A stretch of DNA of 64,000 bases from assembly GCA_025266875.1 (NCBI GenBank), contig JALLLT010000064.1, positions 1 to 64,000 on the forward strand, in the 5' to 3' direction. A model generated the notes under the pieces. It made no database searches, was not told the origin of the DNA, and saw only the letters and a program-made list of their open reading frames with translations. Made by a program: the position numbers and the translations under genes. The stretch comes from Fennellomyces sp. T-0311 (taxonomy: Eukaryota > Mucoromycota > Mucoromycetes > Mucorales > Lichtheimiaceae). Positions within the stretch are counted from its first letter, which is position 1. Every line of letters starts with the position of its first letter. This document shows positions 21,190 to 32,126 of this stretch, piece after piece.

Positions 21190-22503
21190 TCACGAGAAAA
21201 AAAGTTGATATCTATAAGCGAAGGTAAAGACACTCATCAGCAATTGACAGTCCATGCGATCCGTCATACCGCCATGTCCCGGTATCCATTGGCCAAAGTC
21301 TTTGATCCCAGAAGCGCGCTTGATGGCGCTGGCCAGAAACCCTCCAAAGGGTGCAGCACATGATGCATACAATGCCAAAACGACACCTCCGTATGGATCA
21401 TCCTTCATCTGATTGATGTTTGTTTGTTTAACACATACCACACCAGATGATGATAGTTCTGAGACCTTACCATAGACCGTCCTAACTTTTCAAAAAGTTG
21501 AGCGTGAATTGAATACATTCTCATTGGAACATGGAGATTACCAAGAAACCAAAACCGACCGTAAGGATGGCTGCACCAACAAACCCTTCCAATGTCTTGT
21601 TTGGACTGAGTCGGAAAAGCGGCGTTCGTCCTACGAGTCTCCCACATCCATAGGCAGCCACGTCGTTACAGACAACCAGGAGGGATGGAAAGACGAACCT
21701 AATCAGATTATTAGGTTGTTAATCGGCCGACCAATTTTTCTTTTTACGTTTTCAAGTACCATGCTACGCCGTGTATGATGTTTGAGATCACAAAGTACAT
21801 CTGAACCGCGGTAAACAGTGCACATAAGTGGATCCAACCAAAATGGATAAGTTGTTGCTGCACGCTTGTTGGTCGCAGTAGACTAACGGACATCATGAAC
21901 CCTTTATATGGTTATATACGTAAGTGGTGTCGTTCATCTCAGTTCTTAATTACGTACATAATGTATAGAGAGTGATGCACAGAAGTCGACGCGGATTCCA
22001 GATGCTTTCTGAGCTTACCCAAAAGCTACATATCCCGAAGAGTAACCTTTTTTGTGCGTACCACAAAGATAACAACCCATTAGCTCATCTCCCCCCACCC
22101 TCGTGTTTATCCAAAAAAGAATCCTTTACCAATCCATGACTATAGTTATACTACCATCATCACGATCGGCGAACGCCAGTCGCCTCAATTCCTATTATAT
22201 TGGGGGGTAACACCAAACTTTGATTAGCTTCTGGTGCACGGGCCCAGTAGCTAGGATAAAAAGTACCTGAAACACTTTGCCCGTAATGATAAACACCATC
22301 ACAATTAATCCGTATGCACCGGATATTGCACTCACTGCAAGGCCAAAGACCATGATGCATCCCGTAGCAATGCGCTGATAGGTGTTCAATGATGCCATCC
22401 TTGTTTTACAATGAAACAACCCCACAATTTGTTTCAATGAGTATATATGCATTTCTCCGTTTATGTTGACATGACCACTCATTCTCCTTTTTTTGCTTCC
22501 CAT
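21190..22503 (-). CDS. CDS1: CDS1-like phosphatidate cytidylyltransferase, possibly decaying
   Basis: CDP-diacylglycerol synthase makes CDP-DAG from CTP and phosphatidic acid in the ER or mitochondrial membrane. Recognised blocks on the minus strand are: an N-terminal hydrophobic block from Met at 22503; 21748-21896 with [11 protein letters not shown] and [14 protein letters not shown]; 21542-21698 with [12 protein letters not shown] and [13 protein letters not shown]; and 21190-21408 with [13 protein letters not shown] and the family signature [14 protein letters not shown]. The 49-nt intron between blocks 2 and 3 is clean. Blocks 3 and 4 can be joined in phase 0, but this leaves out the Cys-rich loop of yeast and animal enzymes. 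The region between block 1 and block 2 (about 21900-22190) could not be resolved and has stops in all frames, and the C-terminal end is short. It may be a divergent paralogue or a pseudogene; the family itself is certain. Confidence 0.6.
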
Positions 22504-22927
22504 ATCACCTGATTCAACAGGTGTTGGTTTCGAGAACACTTGTTCTTTGAAACAGGTTTTATTCGTATGTCTGAATGCTGAGTATACTTTTTTTCTCAAT
22601 TAGACTCAGCGGCTGTAGTTGGTTTTTCATGCAGCCGGCGTCTCTTTGGTTATATTTTTTCGGAGAAGAAATTTCCCTGTAGTATACGTAAAGAGGGCAA
22701 TATGAAAAATTATACTTGCTTAGCAAGATGCTTAGCACAGTACCCGTGATGCACGTCTACCTCTGTCCTTGTAGCCAGTGTAACCGGCGGAGTTGCCCTA
22801 TCATTTTTTGATCCGATATCTCATACATGGACGTGCATGGCGCTTTCACATGGTTACATGAATATACCCCTATTCTTCATCATTTACACCAGCCCCGGGA
22901 GAGCACTCCATTTTTCCGTAGTACGAG
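22504..22927. other. Intergenic, no gene seen
   Basis: Separates the CDS1-like gene from the multi-pass membrane gene on the same strand. No motif or RNA gene was noted. Confidence 0.4.
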
Positions 22928-24716
22928 TTAGGATTGAAAATCAAATAAAAGAACAATGGCATAAAGTGTGAAAACCCATTCAACGCCAACTTCTTGAACT
23001 GTTGACTCTATTGGTCCAATCACCAATGCACGCACGGTATACAAACATTGAATATTACTCTTTTTAAGGAACAGCACGTGGAATTTTATAACTAAACAAA
23101 CAATGGAAAACATAATGCGCGGTTCTAGCCAAGCCATGTCGACGCGAAACCAAGTCGATGATTGATTATCCAATACGTGGTCAAAGTAACTGAATACCAC
23201 ATGCTAACTTTCATCTGATTGTCAAAAAAATATATCTCACGCCTTAAAAAAGATTAGATCCCTATCGATGAGTAATAGGAACAATAAGATCGACAAATGA
23301 GCATGAATATACAAGCACCAGCCATAAGCTATTGTTCCGAGTTTCATGACCAAGGAATAAGCACACGTGGTAATCGGTCTTGCTTTGAAAATCATTGCCA
23401 TTATTGGCTCTCTAATGATGATCCACCATTGGGTTTTGAGCTTTCGAGCCTATTATCCACTTTATACTGGGTACCGCGTAAAAGAGTCCCACGAGTGTTT
23501 CACTAAGCCTGTACAAGCTTGCAAAATGGCTCGGGATCGCGGTCAGTGGCGAATAATCAAAGTGTCGTAATACAGTAAACTTGTTGATAACGAGATAATC
23601 ACGTTTCTATCCGGTAGACAACGAAATGACTGGAAGAATTCAGGCTTCTTTTGACGAAGTATCCGACGGTAAGACGTGTTCTTTTTTCTTTGGTGAAACA
23701 ATTGGATAAGTATAGCGCATATAATATCGGTATCACGCAATGTTCGTAGCGCTTCTGGAAAAAGTATCCGAATGGTAAGAAGCATCATGGTGCTTAGCAG
23801 TAGAAGGAGCCCTGACATCCGTCTGGAAAAGTCATCAACCCACTCGCAAATCTTAATTTGGAATTCTTGAGGAAAAAGACCCTTGCAAAACCAAAGCTAT
23901 TATTTTAAACCTCATTATATGAGACACATATACGACGTCATGGGTTAAAATTAGAAGAGCTACTTTTAGAATCGACACACTGATTTATTTTTTTAAGGAT
24001 GATTGTGTCCCCTATTATACCAGAAGCTATATGATGTACCAGTTAGACAGAAAGTCAAGGAGAGCTAGATCTACGGCCAAATTTACGTAGAGCATACAGT
24101 AACCCCACATGCTTGGATCATGCGTAACCAGAGTATTGATTGGGATGGCGCTGACTCCAGCCTAATGCATGATCCTACGTACACCAGCAGATTTTACTGG
24201 GCGACCACCCTGCTGGTCACCAACTGCTCCCAAATGGTTAACGCTAGAGTTTAACAAAGCAGGGTATATCCTGTAGTCCACTTCTACCAAATTCCTTAAG
24301 TCAATCTTCGGACTAAGCCCTGATCTATATGTTTCCCGCTATTTATTTTTTAGATTACTATAAACACAGGGAAATATATACTAATTGATATAAGCGATAT
24401 AGTCGAAGTAAAACAAATAATCCTACCAGCTCGAGCCCTTCTTATCCTTGCTTGTGGCTAAGCTTGGAGGCGGTAATCCCTTATTTTTTTTAAAAAAAAT
24501 ACTACTACACCAATCTGGTGCATCCAGATTCTGGCGTTTATACGTGACTGCATATGCATAAACATGCAAGGGGTAAACTCTCACCTGTCTTTTGCAGCAC
24601 CTGTTTACTGAACGCATATTCACGGTGATGATCGAAATCGATATTGAGAAGAGAAGAAAGAACGGTGATAAGTAGCCTGTTATTCCGTATCTAAAGGAGA
24701 CAACAAGTAACGACAT
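22928..24716 (-). CDS. Probable spliced multi-pass (about 7 TM) membrane protein, unidentified
   Basis: A run of hydrophobic exon-like blocks lies on the minus strand. The first is 24585-24716 (44 codons, start Met, one membrane segment LSPFFLLFSISISIITV, followed by a GTGAG donor). Later blocks lie near 24040-24160 (WGYCMLYVNLAVDLALLDF), 23640-23840 (SGLLLLLSTMMLLTIRILF), 23270-23450 (ITTCAYSLVMKLGTIAYGW and ILLFLLLID) and 22928-23190 (RIMFSIVCLVIKFHVLF, VEWVFTLYAIVLLFDF). Candidate splice sites flank most of them, but I could not prove one continuous frame. About seven membrane segments with basic loops would fit a receptor-like protein. I do not recognise a family. It could also be partly decayed. 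Confidence 0.35.
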
Positions 24717-25059
24717 TACCCTTCTTCTCTATCGTGATAAACTACTTCTTAATAACCTATGTCTTTTCAAGCATAAAACGCTCAAGTTCACTGTCATAAG
24801 GCTTTCATAATCTCAGCACAATGAAACTCGTAATACCCACGTTTAAACTATATATGATTGACATTTTTCTTGTCGCAACTTGCGACTTGCGGCAGGATAC
24901 TAGTACTACTGCATCTGTGCATATGCAAAATATCTCTTTTTTCCTGCTCAGTTTGCATGACTCTAAAAGCATCTACTTCTTCTTTTTTCTCTTTTTCGTT
25001 CGTCAAACTTCAATAAGTTTGCCACGTACATACTTATACTCTTTGCAGCAAGCCAAAAC
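24717..25059. other. Divergent intergenic region
   Basis: Lies between the minus-strand membrane gene and the plus-strand transporter and presumably holds both promoters. Pyrimidine-rich stretches (24930-25010) precede the transporter start; no TATA box is clear. Confidence 0.4.
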
Positions 25060-26942
25060 ATGGAAGAAGCTAAAACGGAAGCGTCATTACCAAAAAGCAC
25101 TATAGATGAAGGCCATTTTTATGAAGATCAAGCAAACGCTGAAATCGAAACAGCGATATTATCCGAGCACCCGCCTGTCGCTGATAAAGAGATACTACGT
25201 CGTATAAAGTTGAAGAGAGATATGCGTATTATGCCCCTTGTTTCTTTATTTTACCTGTTTTCGTGTCTTGATCGTGTCAATATTGGTATACATTGATTTT
25301 CAGTGACAGAAGAAAAAAAAGAACAGGTAGCTCAGTGTAATCATGTGTAGGGAATGCAAAAGTAGCCGGCATCACAGACGACATTTCCATCACAGGCGAC
25401 CAGTTTAATGTTGCATTATCCATATTCTTTATCGGTTATGTAAGAAAATAGTACGTACGTACCATTTTCCACTTTTCATCTGACAAGAGAGAAAATAGAT
25501 TTTGTTTGAATTTCCAGCGAATATGATACTCGAAAGACTTGGACCAAAGACATGGATTTCGGTACTTTTACTTGCGTGGGGGACAACAGCTGCGTGCTTG
25601 GCTGCAGTGAAAGATGGTACTCAATTGATAATTGTCCGGCTTTTCTTGGGATTTGCGGAGGCTGGTTTGGCACCAGCAGTTTATCTGTATCTCTCGGTAT
25701 GGTACACCAGGGCCGAGCTAGCCAAACGGATCGCTATCTACTTTGCCGGTGGAGTCGCTGCGAATGTAAGAGTTGGAACTTGATTAGGCAATGTTAACTA
25801 ACTTAACCTTATTCAGACCGTTGGCGGTATACTGGAAAGTTTATTATGACTACAATATTCTGGTGAAAACCTAAAAGTAACGTCCAACAATTACAACAGG
25901 CTTTTGGAATTATGAATATGGACGGCTATGGGGGGTTACATGGATGGCAATGGATATTTATCATCGAAGCAATTCCATCCATTGCCCTTTCTTTTGTTAC
26001 ATTCCTATTTTTACCAGAATTTCCCGAAAAAGCAACATGTATGCTACGTATCATTTGACAAGGTGCATCACTTGACAAAAATTCCATGTGTATAGTCTGG
26101 AACGATCAAGAACGTACAACCTTTTTCACTTACATGAAGCCAGGAGAGGGAGAGGGTACTATTGAAAAGAAGGACGTCTGGAAACCGGCTCGTGACGCAA
26201 TTGCCGATTGGAAACTTTACTGTTTCTCAATTATCGGGATAGGCACTTGTGCTACCGGATATACTGTTGGATTTTTCCTGCCAAGCATTGTTCACGGTTT
26301 AGGGTTCAGTGCACAAGCTTCTCAGGGATTAAGTGCGGCACCGAATGTTGTTGGTAAGCTTTTTTATGAATAAACTGAAACAGCCGCTGTAAATTAATCG
26401 CATTACAAGCCATTATTTTTTGTCTCGGTGTTGCCATTAGTGCAGATAACCATCAAGAACGTGCTCTACATATTACCTTCTCTGCCGCAATTGGTGTTTT
26501 TGGTTTCGTGTTGCTGATGGTGCTAGAAAACCAAGTAGCACTATATATTGCTACAATCTTTATCTGCTGCGCGGGTCCCGGAAGCACGCCGGTGCTTATA
26601 TCCTGGTTTGCGTCAAGTTTTAGTGGTCGTGCTAAATGCGCAGCTGCGGTCGCCATTATAAACAGTTTTTCAAATTTGGGAGGTGTTATCGCAGGGCAGC
26701 TCTATCGCGATTCTGACGCACCTCGGTACACTCATGGACATGGAGCAAGTTTGGGCCTTTTGATTCCTGTTATCATGATCTCTTTAGTTATGAAAGTGTC
26801 ATTGCTCTCGATCAATAGAAAGCGGGACACGTTGTCACCTGAAGGACGTGATGCCTTAATTGCTTCTGGCTGCAGCGGTGACCAAATGAGTATTAGTTTA
26901 GCTGTCTTAATCCATATTATACTCACCTATATTACATTATAG
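25060..26942 (+). CDS. Dal5-type (ACS family) MFS transporter, copy 1
   Basis: Seven exons: 25060-25285, 25351-25439, 25499-25765, 25817-25834, 25900-26038, 26096-26353 and 26410-26942; 509 residues. The MFS anion:cation symporter family includes yeast allantoate (Dal5), nicotinate (Tna1) and biotin (Vht1) permeases. Family marks are FSCLDRVNIG in the first helix, LERLGPKTWIS after helix 2, FLGFAEAGLAP in helix 4 and HGWQWIFIIEAIPS near helix 6. The charged cytoplasmic loop and late helices follow in exons 6-7. Exon 4 is only 18 nt and its donor reads GAAAGT instead of GTAAGT; skipping or reading through would break the protein. The same oddity occurs in copy 3 (45246-47237). Substrate unknown: ureide, vitamin or other organic anion. 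Confidence 0.8.
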
Positions 26943-28863
26943 CATCCTGATTTTAGATACAGCTCATGACTTATACTGATTCGTAGATTTACAATACACA
27001 TATCGGTACCTTAATAGCCTGGAGAAATAACCCCGGAACAGTATATTGCTCTCTCCTTTCGGTCATCGTCAGCGAAAAAGGGCATTTGTGAAAGAGAACG
27101 GGCAAAGGAGAGGGTATACCACATTTTTTTCTTTGCATGCATGAGTTATTTACGTCATGACATAAAGAAAAGAAAGTCGGATCCGGTGTGTCTAGTGCGC
27201 GATAAGAGCAGAAGACAGAAGGATGCCCTCAGGGCGTATGCAAGCATCAGCCCTTTTATTTGTTAAGGAGTATATTTATTGTTTGTTCGCCTTGGGGGAA
27301 AGCCAATCAGTCCAGAAATTTGGGTAGCATCCTGAAACTTTTTTCGGTAGTATATCTCCGTGTAAAGTTGACAGACCCTTTTATACTCCATAGCAATCGT
27401 AGTAAGATAAATTCAACTACCAATGCGAGCCGCCAATAACTTACTACGCTTTCGAAATGGATGTCATGGTTGCTGATTACCTTGCATTTTATGGCAAATT
27501 TACACCGTGTGAAACACAACAGTCAGCACACGTTAAATGTACTCCCGAGCAATATGCATATGTCCGGGGCCTTAAGCGTGTACATTTCAGCGTCGTTCCT
27601 ACTATAAAGCAAGGGTCAAAGAGTAAAGAATGTTGTTGTGGCTCTGCTACAAAAACTTGGTCAGTATTCATGTGGTCGCTGCTGCAGGGTGCATGATTGT
27701 TGACTTTTTTGACGCTCAGTTTCTTTCGGCTATTGTTGGTGTCAAAAAAGGAGCCCATGATTTAGAGTAATGGGAGCAAAAGAAAAAGTTAAATCTTAAA
27801 CGCTTAATGCTTGTATGTAGCATTGTTAGTGGATATATGACAACATATGCAAAAAAGACAAGGTAGTGCCTTCTCTCTACTATCTTTCTTGGATTATAAG
27901 ACTGAGCTGGTAGTATTTCGCGCGAAACAAACCAAGCCTAAAAGGGGGGGCTGAAGAGCGTATGTACAAAGTGAGGAATGAGCAAGGGGTGAAGGAATGA
28001 GTAATCCAAAGACCTGGTTTAAGCGCTGGCGCAAACGAAAAAAAAGAAAAAAAAAACTTGGACCAACTTGCCGAGCCTTCTGCATGCACGATGATCCGAT
28101 GATATAATAGGCCACCAATTGGGGTCTCGAATTCGTAATGTTTTTGAGGAGAGGATATCCGAAAAAGAGTACGCAATCAAGAACCTTCTCCTTGTGCATC
28201 CATCAGAGAAGTGTGGCAAATCCCGGTCGCCCTTATCGAGATTGTTGCATCAGCCCTCCCTGAATCAACTACATCATAAGAGGGCACGGCTTCAGGGGGG
28301 TACACAAGTTATGTGTTGAGCACCCAGTAGGGGTGAATTGGAATATCTGTTTGTTGTCGCGGTAAGAGAATTGAAAAGTAGCCAGGTAACGAGCGGTGGA
28401 ACGCCAGTTCGTTGACCGCGGATTTCAAGGGCGGATTGCATAGGCGAACGCCGAGAAAAAGAGGAAGAGAGAAGCGAACAAGGGGATAGAGGGGCAGGAA
28501 ACGTAGCAGCGCGAAACGGGGCAAATAATTCAGCCGAGGATCCATCGGCGTAACTGTTCAGAGCGATTGAGTGTGTGTGTTGTGGTGGCACGACTGAGTA
28601 GCGTTACTTTCTCTTCTTCTTTCCAATTTCCCCCATTTCCACCCCTCTTCGGTTGCAGCCGCAATTAACTCTTTTTTTTTTCTTTTCCAAAAGAACTAAG
28701 CTTCTTCTTCCTCTTCCTGGAGTGCAACAAAAAGAACACTCCACCCCTTTCTTTTTATTTTCGGTTTCTGTAAAACCCGCGGTTTCATTTGCACCCACAT
28801 CTGTAACGTGCGGATTGCGTGTTCTCTTTCGCTTTTACACATTCCAACTCTTTTATTCTCAAC
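26943..28863. other. Intergenic and 5' leader of the WOPR gene
   Basis: 27-28.3 kb shows no gene. 28.5-28.86 kb has long pyrimidine-rich stretches that look like a fungal 5' untranslated leader for the gene starting at 28864. The Cys-containing frames near 27457-27758 lack any family signature. Confidence 0.4.
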
Positions 28864-31143
28864 ATGTTGGTGGCCGAGACATTCCATGGCTACATTGAGA
28901 CAACACAGGACGTCCTGCTCATCTTTGAAGGGTGTCGACGAGGATTACTGCCAAGGATATGTCGCCGCTTGCAAGAGAAAGAGCGAAAAATGGTTCAGTC
29001 TGGATCGGTCTTTGTTTTTGACGAACGCGAATCAGGTAAAGAATAAGAATAAATGTCAACAAAGGGAAAGGGAAAACAAAAAAGGAAACGAGGTGCTTCT
29101 GCGTAGCAGTTGGCCTGACCGAGCAAGTTGGGGGTGGATGGGCGACACAACAACACAAAAACAACAAAAGGCAATAGTAACCAAGGAGACCCGTTAACAA
29201 CAAAGAAGGAAAACGATTGTCAGGGGAACCGACATTTTTTTCCATCGCCGCGCGCCGTGCGAACGAGTGGGAGTGGAAAGAAAAAAAAAAGAGAGAAAGA
29301 GAAGGGGGAGGTGGGGGTGCACAGGGCTGGACGACGATTGATTATCGTGATGGCCAGTAAAGATAACTAACTCGTATTACAACTAGGCATTAAGCGATGG
29401 ACCGACGGTCTGGTGTGGAGCCCTTCACGCATCCTCGGCAACTTCCTCATATACCGCGAGCTGGACAAGCGTGCAACTGGCAATGGCAAGCGCATGTCGC
29501 TGTCAGGCGCAAGCGACTCTCGGCAAAGAAGTTTCAGCGCCGATCATGGGAGCGCAGCAACGGTGGCTGCAGCAGGAGGGGTGATGTCGGTCGACCGTAA
29601 CCGAGAACGCCAGCTGGTCGGGAGTCTCTCGGATTCGTACAAGTTCCGCAAGGACGGCTTAATCAAAAAGACAATGTCAATTGTTGTGAACGGCATCTCA
29701 CAGCACTTGATTTCCTACTATCATCCACAGGACGTTCTGCAGAACCGCCTGCGCACTCCATCCTCCGTCCCCGAACTCGCCAGCCTAGAGATCTCGCCAG
29801 AATTGCTTGTCAAGCAGAACTTTCGTATCCCGCCGATGGTCGAGCCTACATTTGACCAGCCCGACGGCCTCGGAGGCCCCATGTCGCCTACTGACCCGTT
29901 ATCAGCATACGGTGGTAATTGTTTTGTTTGTGTATGAGGGCGTATGTAGATATTAACGATGCGAATAGATCGACGGGCGCATCCGCTGCGTAGCATGTCA
30001 CTTGGATCCTTGCGCACCTTCCATGGACATATGGTATCGCGTTCTGACTCGCCTAATATGATGTATAACTATCAGCAACAGCAGCCACAACAATCACAGC
30101 AGCCACAGCAGCATCGCAATAGCATGGATGTGGAGGGGTCACAAAAGCACTCACCAACGATTCCATCCTACGCAAACCAACCCGTCATGTACGGCGTTCC
30201 TCCATATCCGGCACCGACAATGCCTTCACCATCAAGCATGTCATCATCTCCGGGAACACCAATGATGTCACCTGTGCGCCCTTCTTTCCAGCAGCAGCAG
30301 CACCACCACCACCAGCAACAGCAGCAGCAGCAGCAGCACACACGTCATTATTCCATTTCGTCCACATCATCCGGTTCATTGTCATCGCTGTCTCGGATGG
30401 ATCCCCGTGGCTATGAAATGATGCGTCCACCCCAGGTACAACCAACCACAATTCCTTCAAGCTCCGTCCACTCGTCCCAGCCACAGCATGCAGGTTCGTC
30501 GTTTGGACAGGTGCATACACAAATGGTCCAAGACGATATGGGTTTCTACAACAACCACCATCGCATGAGTGAGAGCCAGGATTCTGAGCACCCACCATCT
30601 GATCATAGCAAATCAAATGCGAATATTGGACAGCTGCTCAATCCTGTTCACCCTCTTCACAACGGCAGCTCCTCGAGCTCCATCCAACCAGACTCGCCAC
30701 ATCCGACGCAGCAGCAATCGTCGCAGCAGCCGGCTATGCTAATGAATCCCAATCCATCCTACCCTACATACCCTTCGCCAATTACCACTATGACGAATGC
30801 TGCAGCAGCCGCAGCCGCAGCCGCATCGTCGTCGTCGTCTGCATCGTCCTCTTCGTCAACGCCATCGTCGTCTGTAGTGCCAGTCAGCTACGATGCGCGC
30901 AAGACCGAAGATAGCAAGCCAGTGCAGGCTGAAAGCAGCCTGTGCAGCCAGAACCAAGGCCAGTCGACTGGAGGGGGAGGAGGTGGCAGCGGACCCAATG
31001 ACTATCGTTACCAAGAAGCATTGACTAATACATATAGCGTCATGCACTACGCGCCACCCCCTTACCAAAACGGTGTTCTGAATCCGTTCGCTCATGACGA
31101 GGCTGCAGGACACGACTTAGGAGGACCTTTAATGCTGAAGTAG
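28864..31143 (+). CDS. Gti1/Pac2 family (WOPR domain) transcription regulator
   Basis: Three exons: 28864-29035, 29387-29914 and 29969-31143; the first intron is 351 nt, long for this window; 624 residues. The WOPR DNA-binding domain has its first half in exon 1 (ETFHGYIETTQDVLLIFEG, residues about 5-23) and continues over the intron as SGIKRWTDGLVWSPSRILGN, the most conserved part of the family; a second WOPR box (KFRKDGLIKKTMSI and HHLISYY-like HLISYYHPQDVL) follows. The rest (exon 3) is low-complexity: poly-Gln, poly-His, poly-Ser, poly-Ala and Gly tracts, typical of activation regions. Family members (Wor1, Pac2, Gti1, Sge1) control morphological switching, sporulation and nutrient response. 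The start codon is chosen because ETFHGYIET normally lies at the N terminus. Nuclear. Confidence 0.9.
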
Positions 31144-32065
31144 TTCCTCTATTTTACCCACCACTTACCGTCCTCTCTTTTTTTTGTCTATAATCCGTTC
31201 CTATTTTTGTATACACACCAAACAGCAGCAAACTTCCATATCCACACACACACACACACTTTAGCAACTGCCCTTTTTTGATAGTGTTGAGATGATGACG
31301 GTGATTATATACACACACAAAACCCAATATACACATTCGATAGCAACACGTTATCGAACACATGGTTTGATAGCACACAAAAGGAAAGCAAACAAACAAT
31401 TTCTTCAATATGTGTGGAAAAGCTTGTTGGACCGCGATAAATACATAAGGTTACCGATGCATACTATGCACATGATCCTAGGTACTCTTACGTCAGTCCA
31501 GTATGCAGCTCTTTTTTTTACCCCAGATATGAAAGTCTGTTCGCTCCCGCGTGATGACGCTGATTTCTATCACCATGATCCCAACTACTGCCTTGAACTG
31601 GTCAGAATGTAGGCAACAACTCACTGCCTTCTTAAACCCCACTTTTACCTTGAATTATTGGACTATTCGGAGTTCACGGAACTAGCTCCAAAGTTTATCT
31701 TTTTTTTTCGCACACCAATAGGCTAATGTAACTTCTATAAACTGTAGGAATTAGAGAAATTATAGTGATGAGAATTAGGCTGAAAAAAATAGAAGCCACG
31801 GGGCCATAGTATTGGAACACGCGTGGATTAAAAGTGTTGATCGACGTAACAAATAAATAGACGAAACACAATTTAAGCTTATTTTTCCTCTTTTCAAACT
31901 TAAAGTAGTCCATGCTGCCCGTACAGCTCATATGGGAGAAATTTTCCAGAAAGGATTAGTTGTGGCCAACAAGAGATGTGAAACAATCCAAGTGGTCCAG
32001 ATGTCAATTAGAACTTCAAAGTACGTAATTGCTTGTCAGGCATAAAGGCGGGAATGTAGTAACAC
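31144..32065. other. Intergenic, no gene seen
   Basis: Begins with the likely 3' end of the WOPR gene, including a (CA)n tract near 31240-31258. The rest carries only short frames without motifs. Confidence 0.4.
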
Positions 32066-32074
32066 TATATAAAG
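32066..32074 (+). promoter_or_regulatory. TATA box of sulfate permease gene 1
   Basis: TATATAAAG lies 61 nt before the ATG at 32127. The second permease has a TATA box at a comparable place. Confidence 0.5.
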
Positions 32075-32126
32075 GTCATTCATTAAGCAGTCTGTTGATT
32101 GAACTTATACTCTCCCGTTTTTCATC

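Noticed and set aside
25835..25845. Use of GTTTAT as the donor in MFS copy 1
   Set aside because: It would end the exon in phase 1, while the next conserved exon needs phase 0; the protein would be out of frame.
27880..28219. Three overlapping minus-strand frames of 66-101 codons
   Set aside because: Frames overlap in all three phases, and composition follows the Phe-coding T-runs; typical of non-coding pyrimidine-rich DNA.
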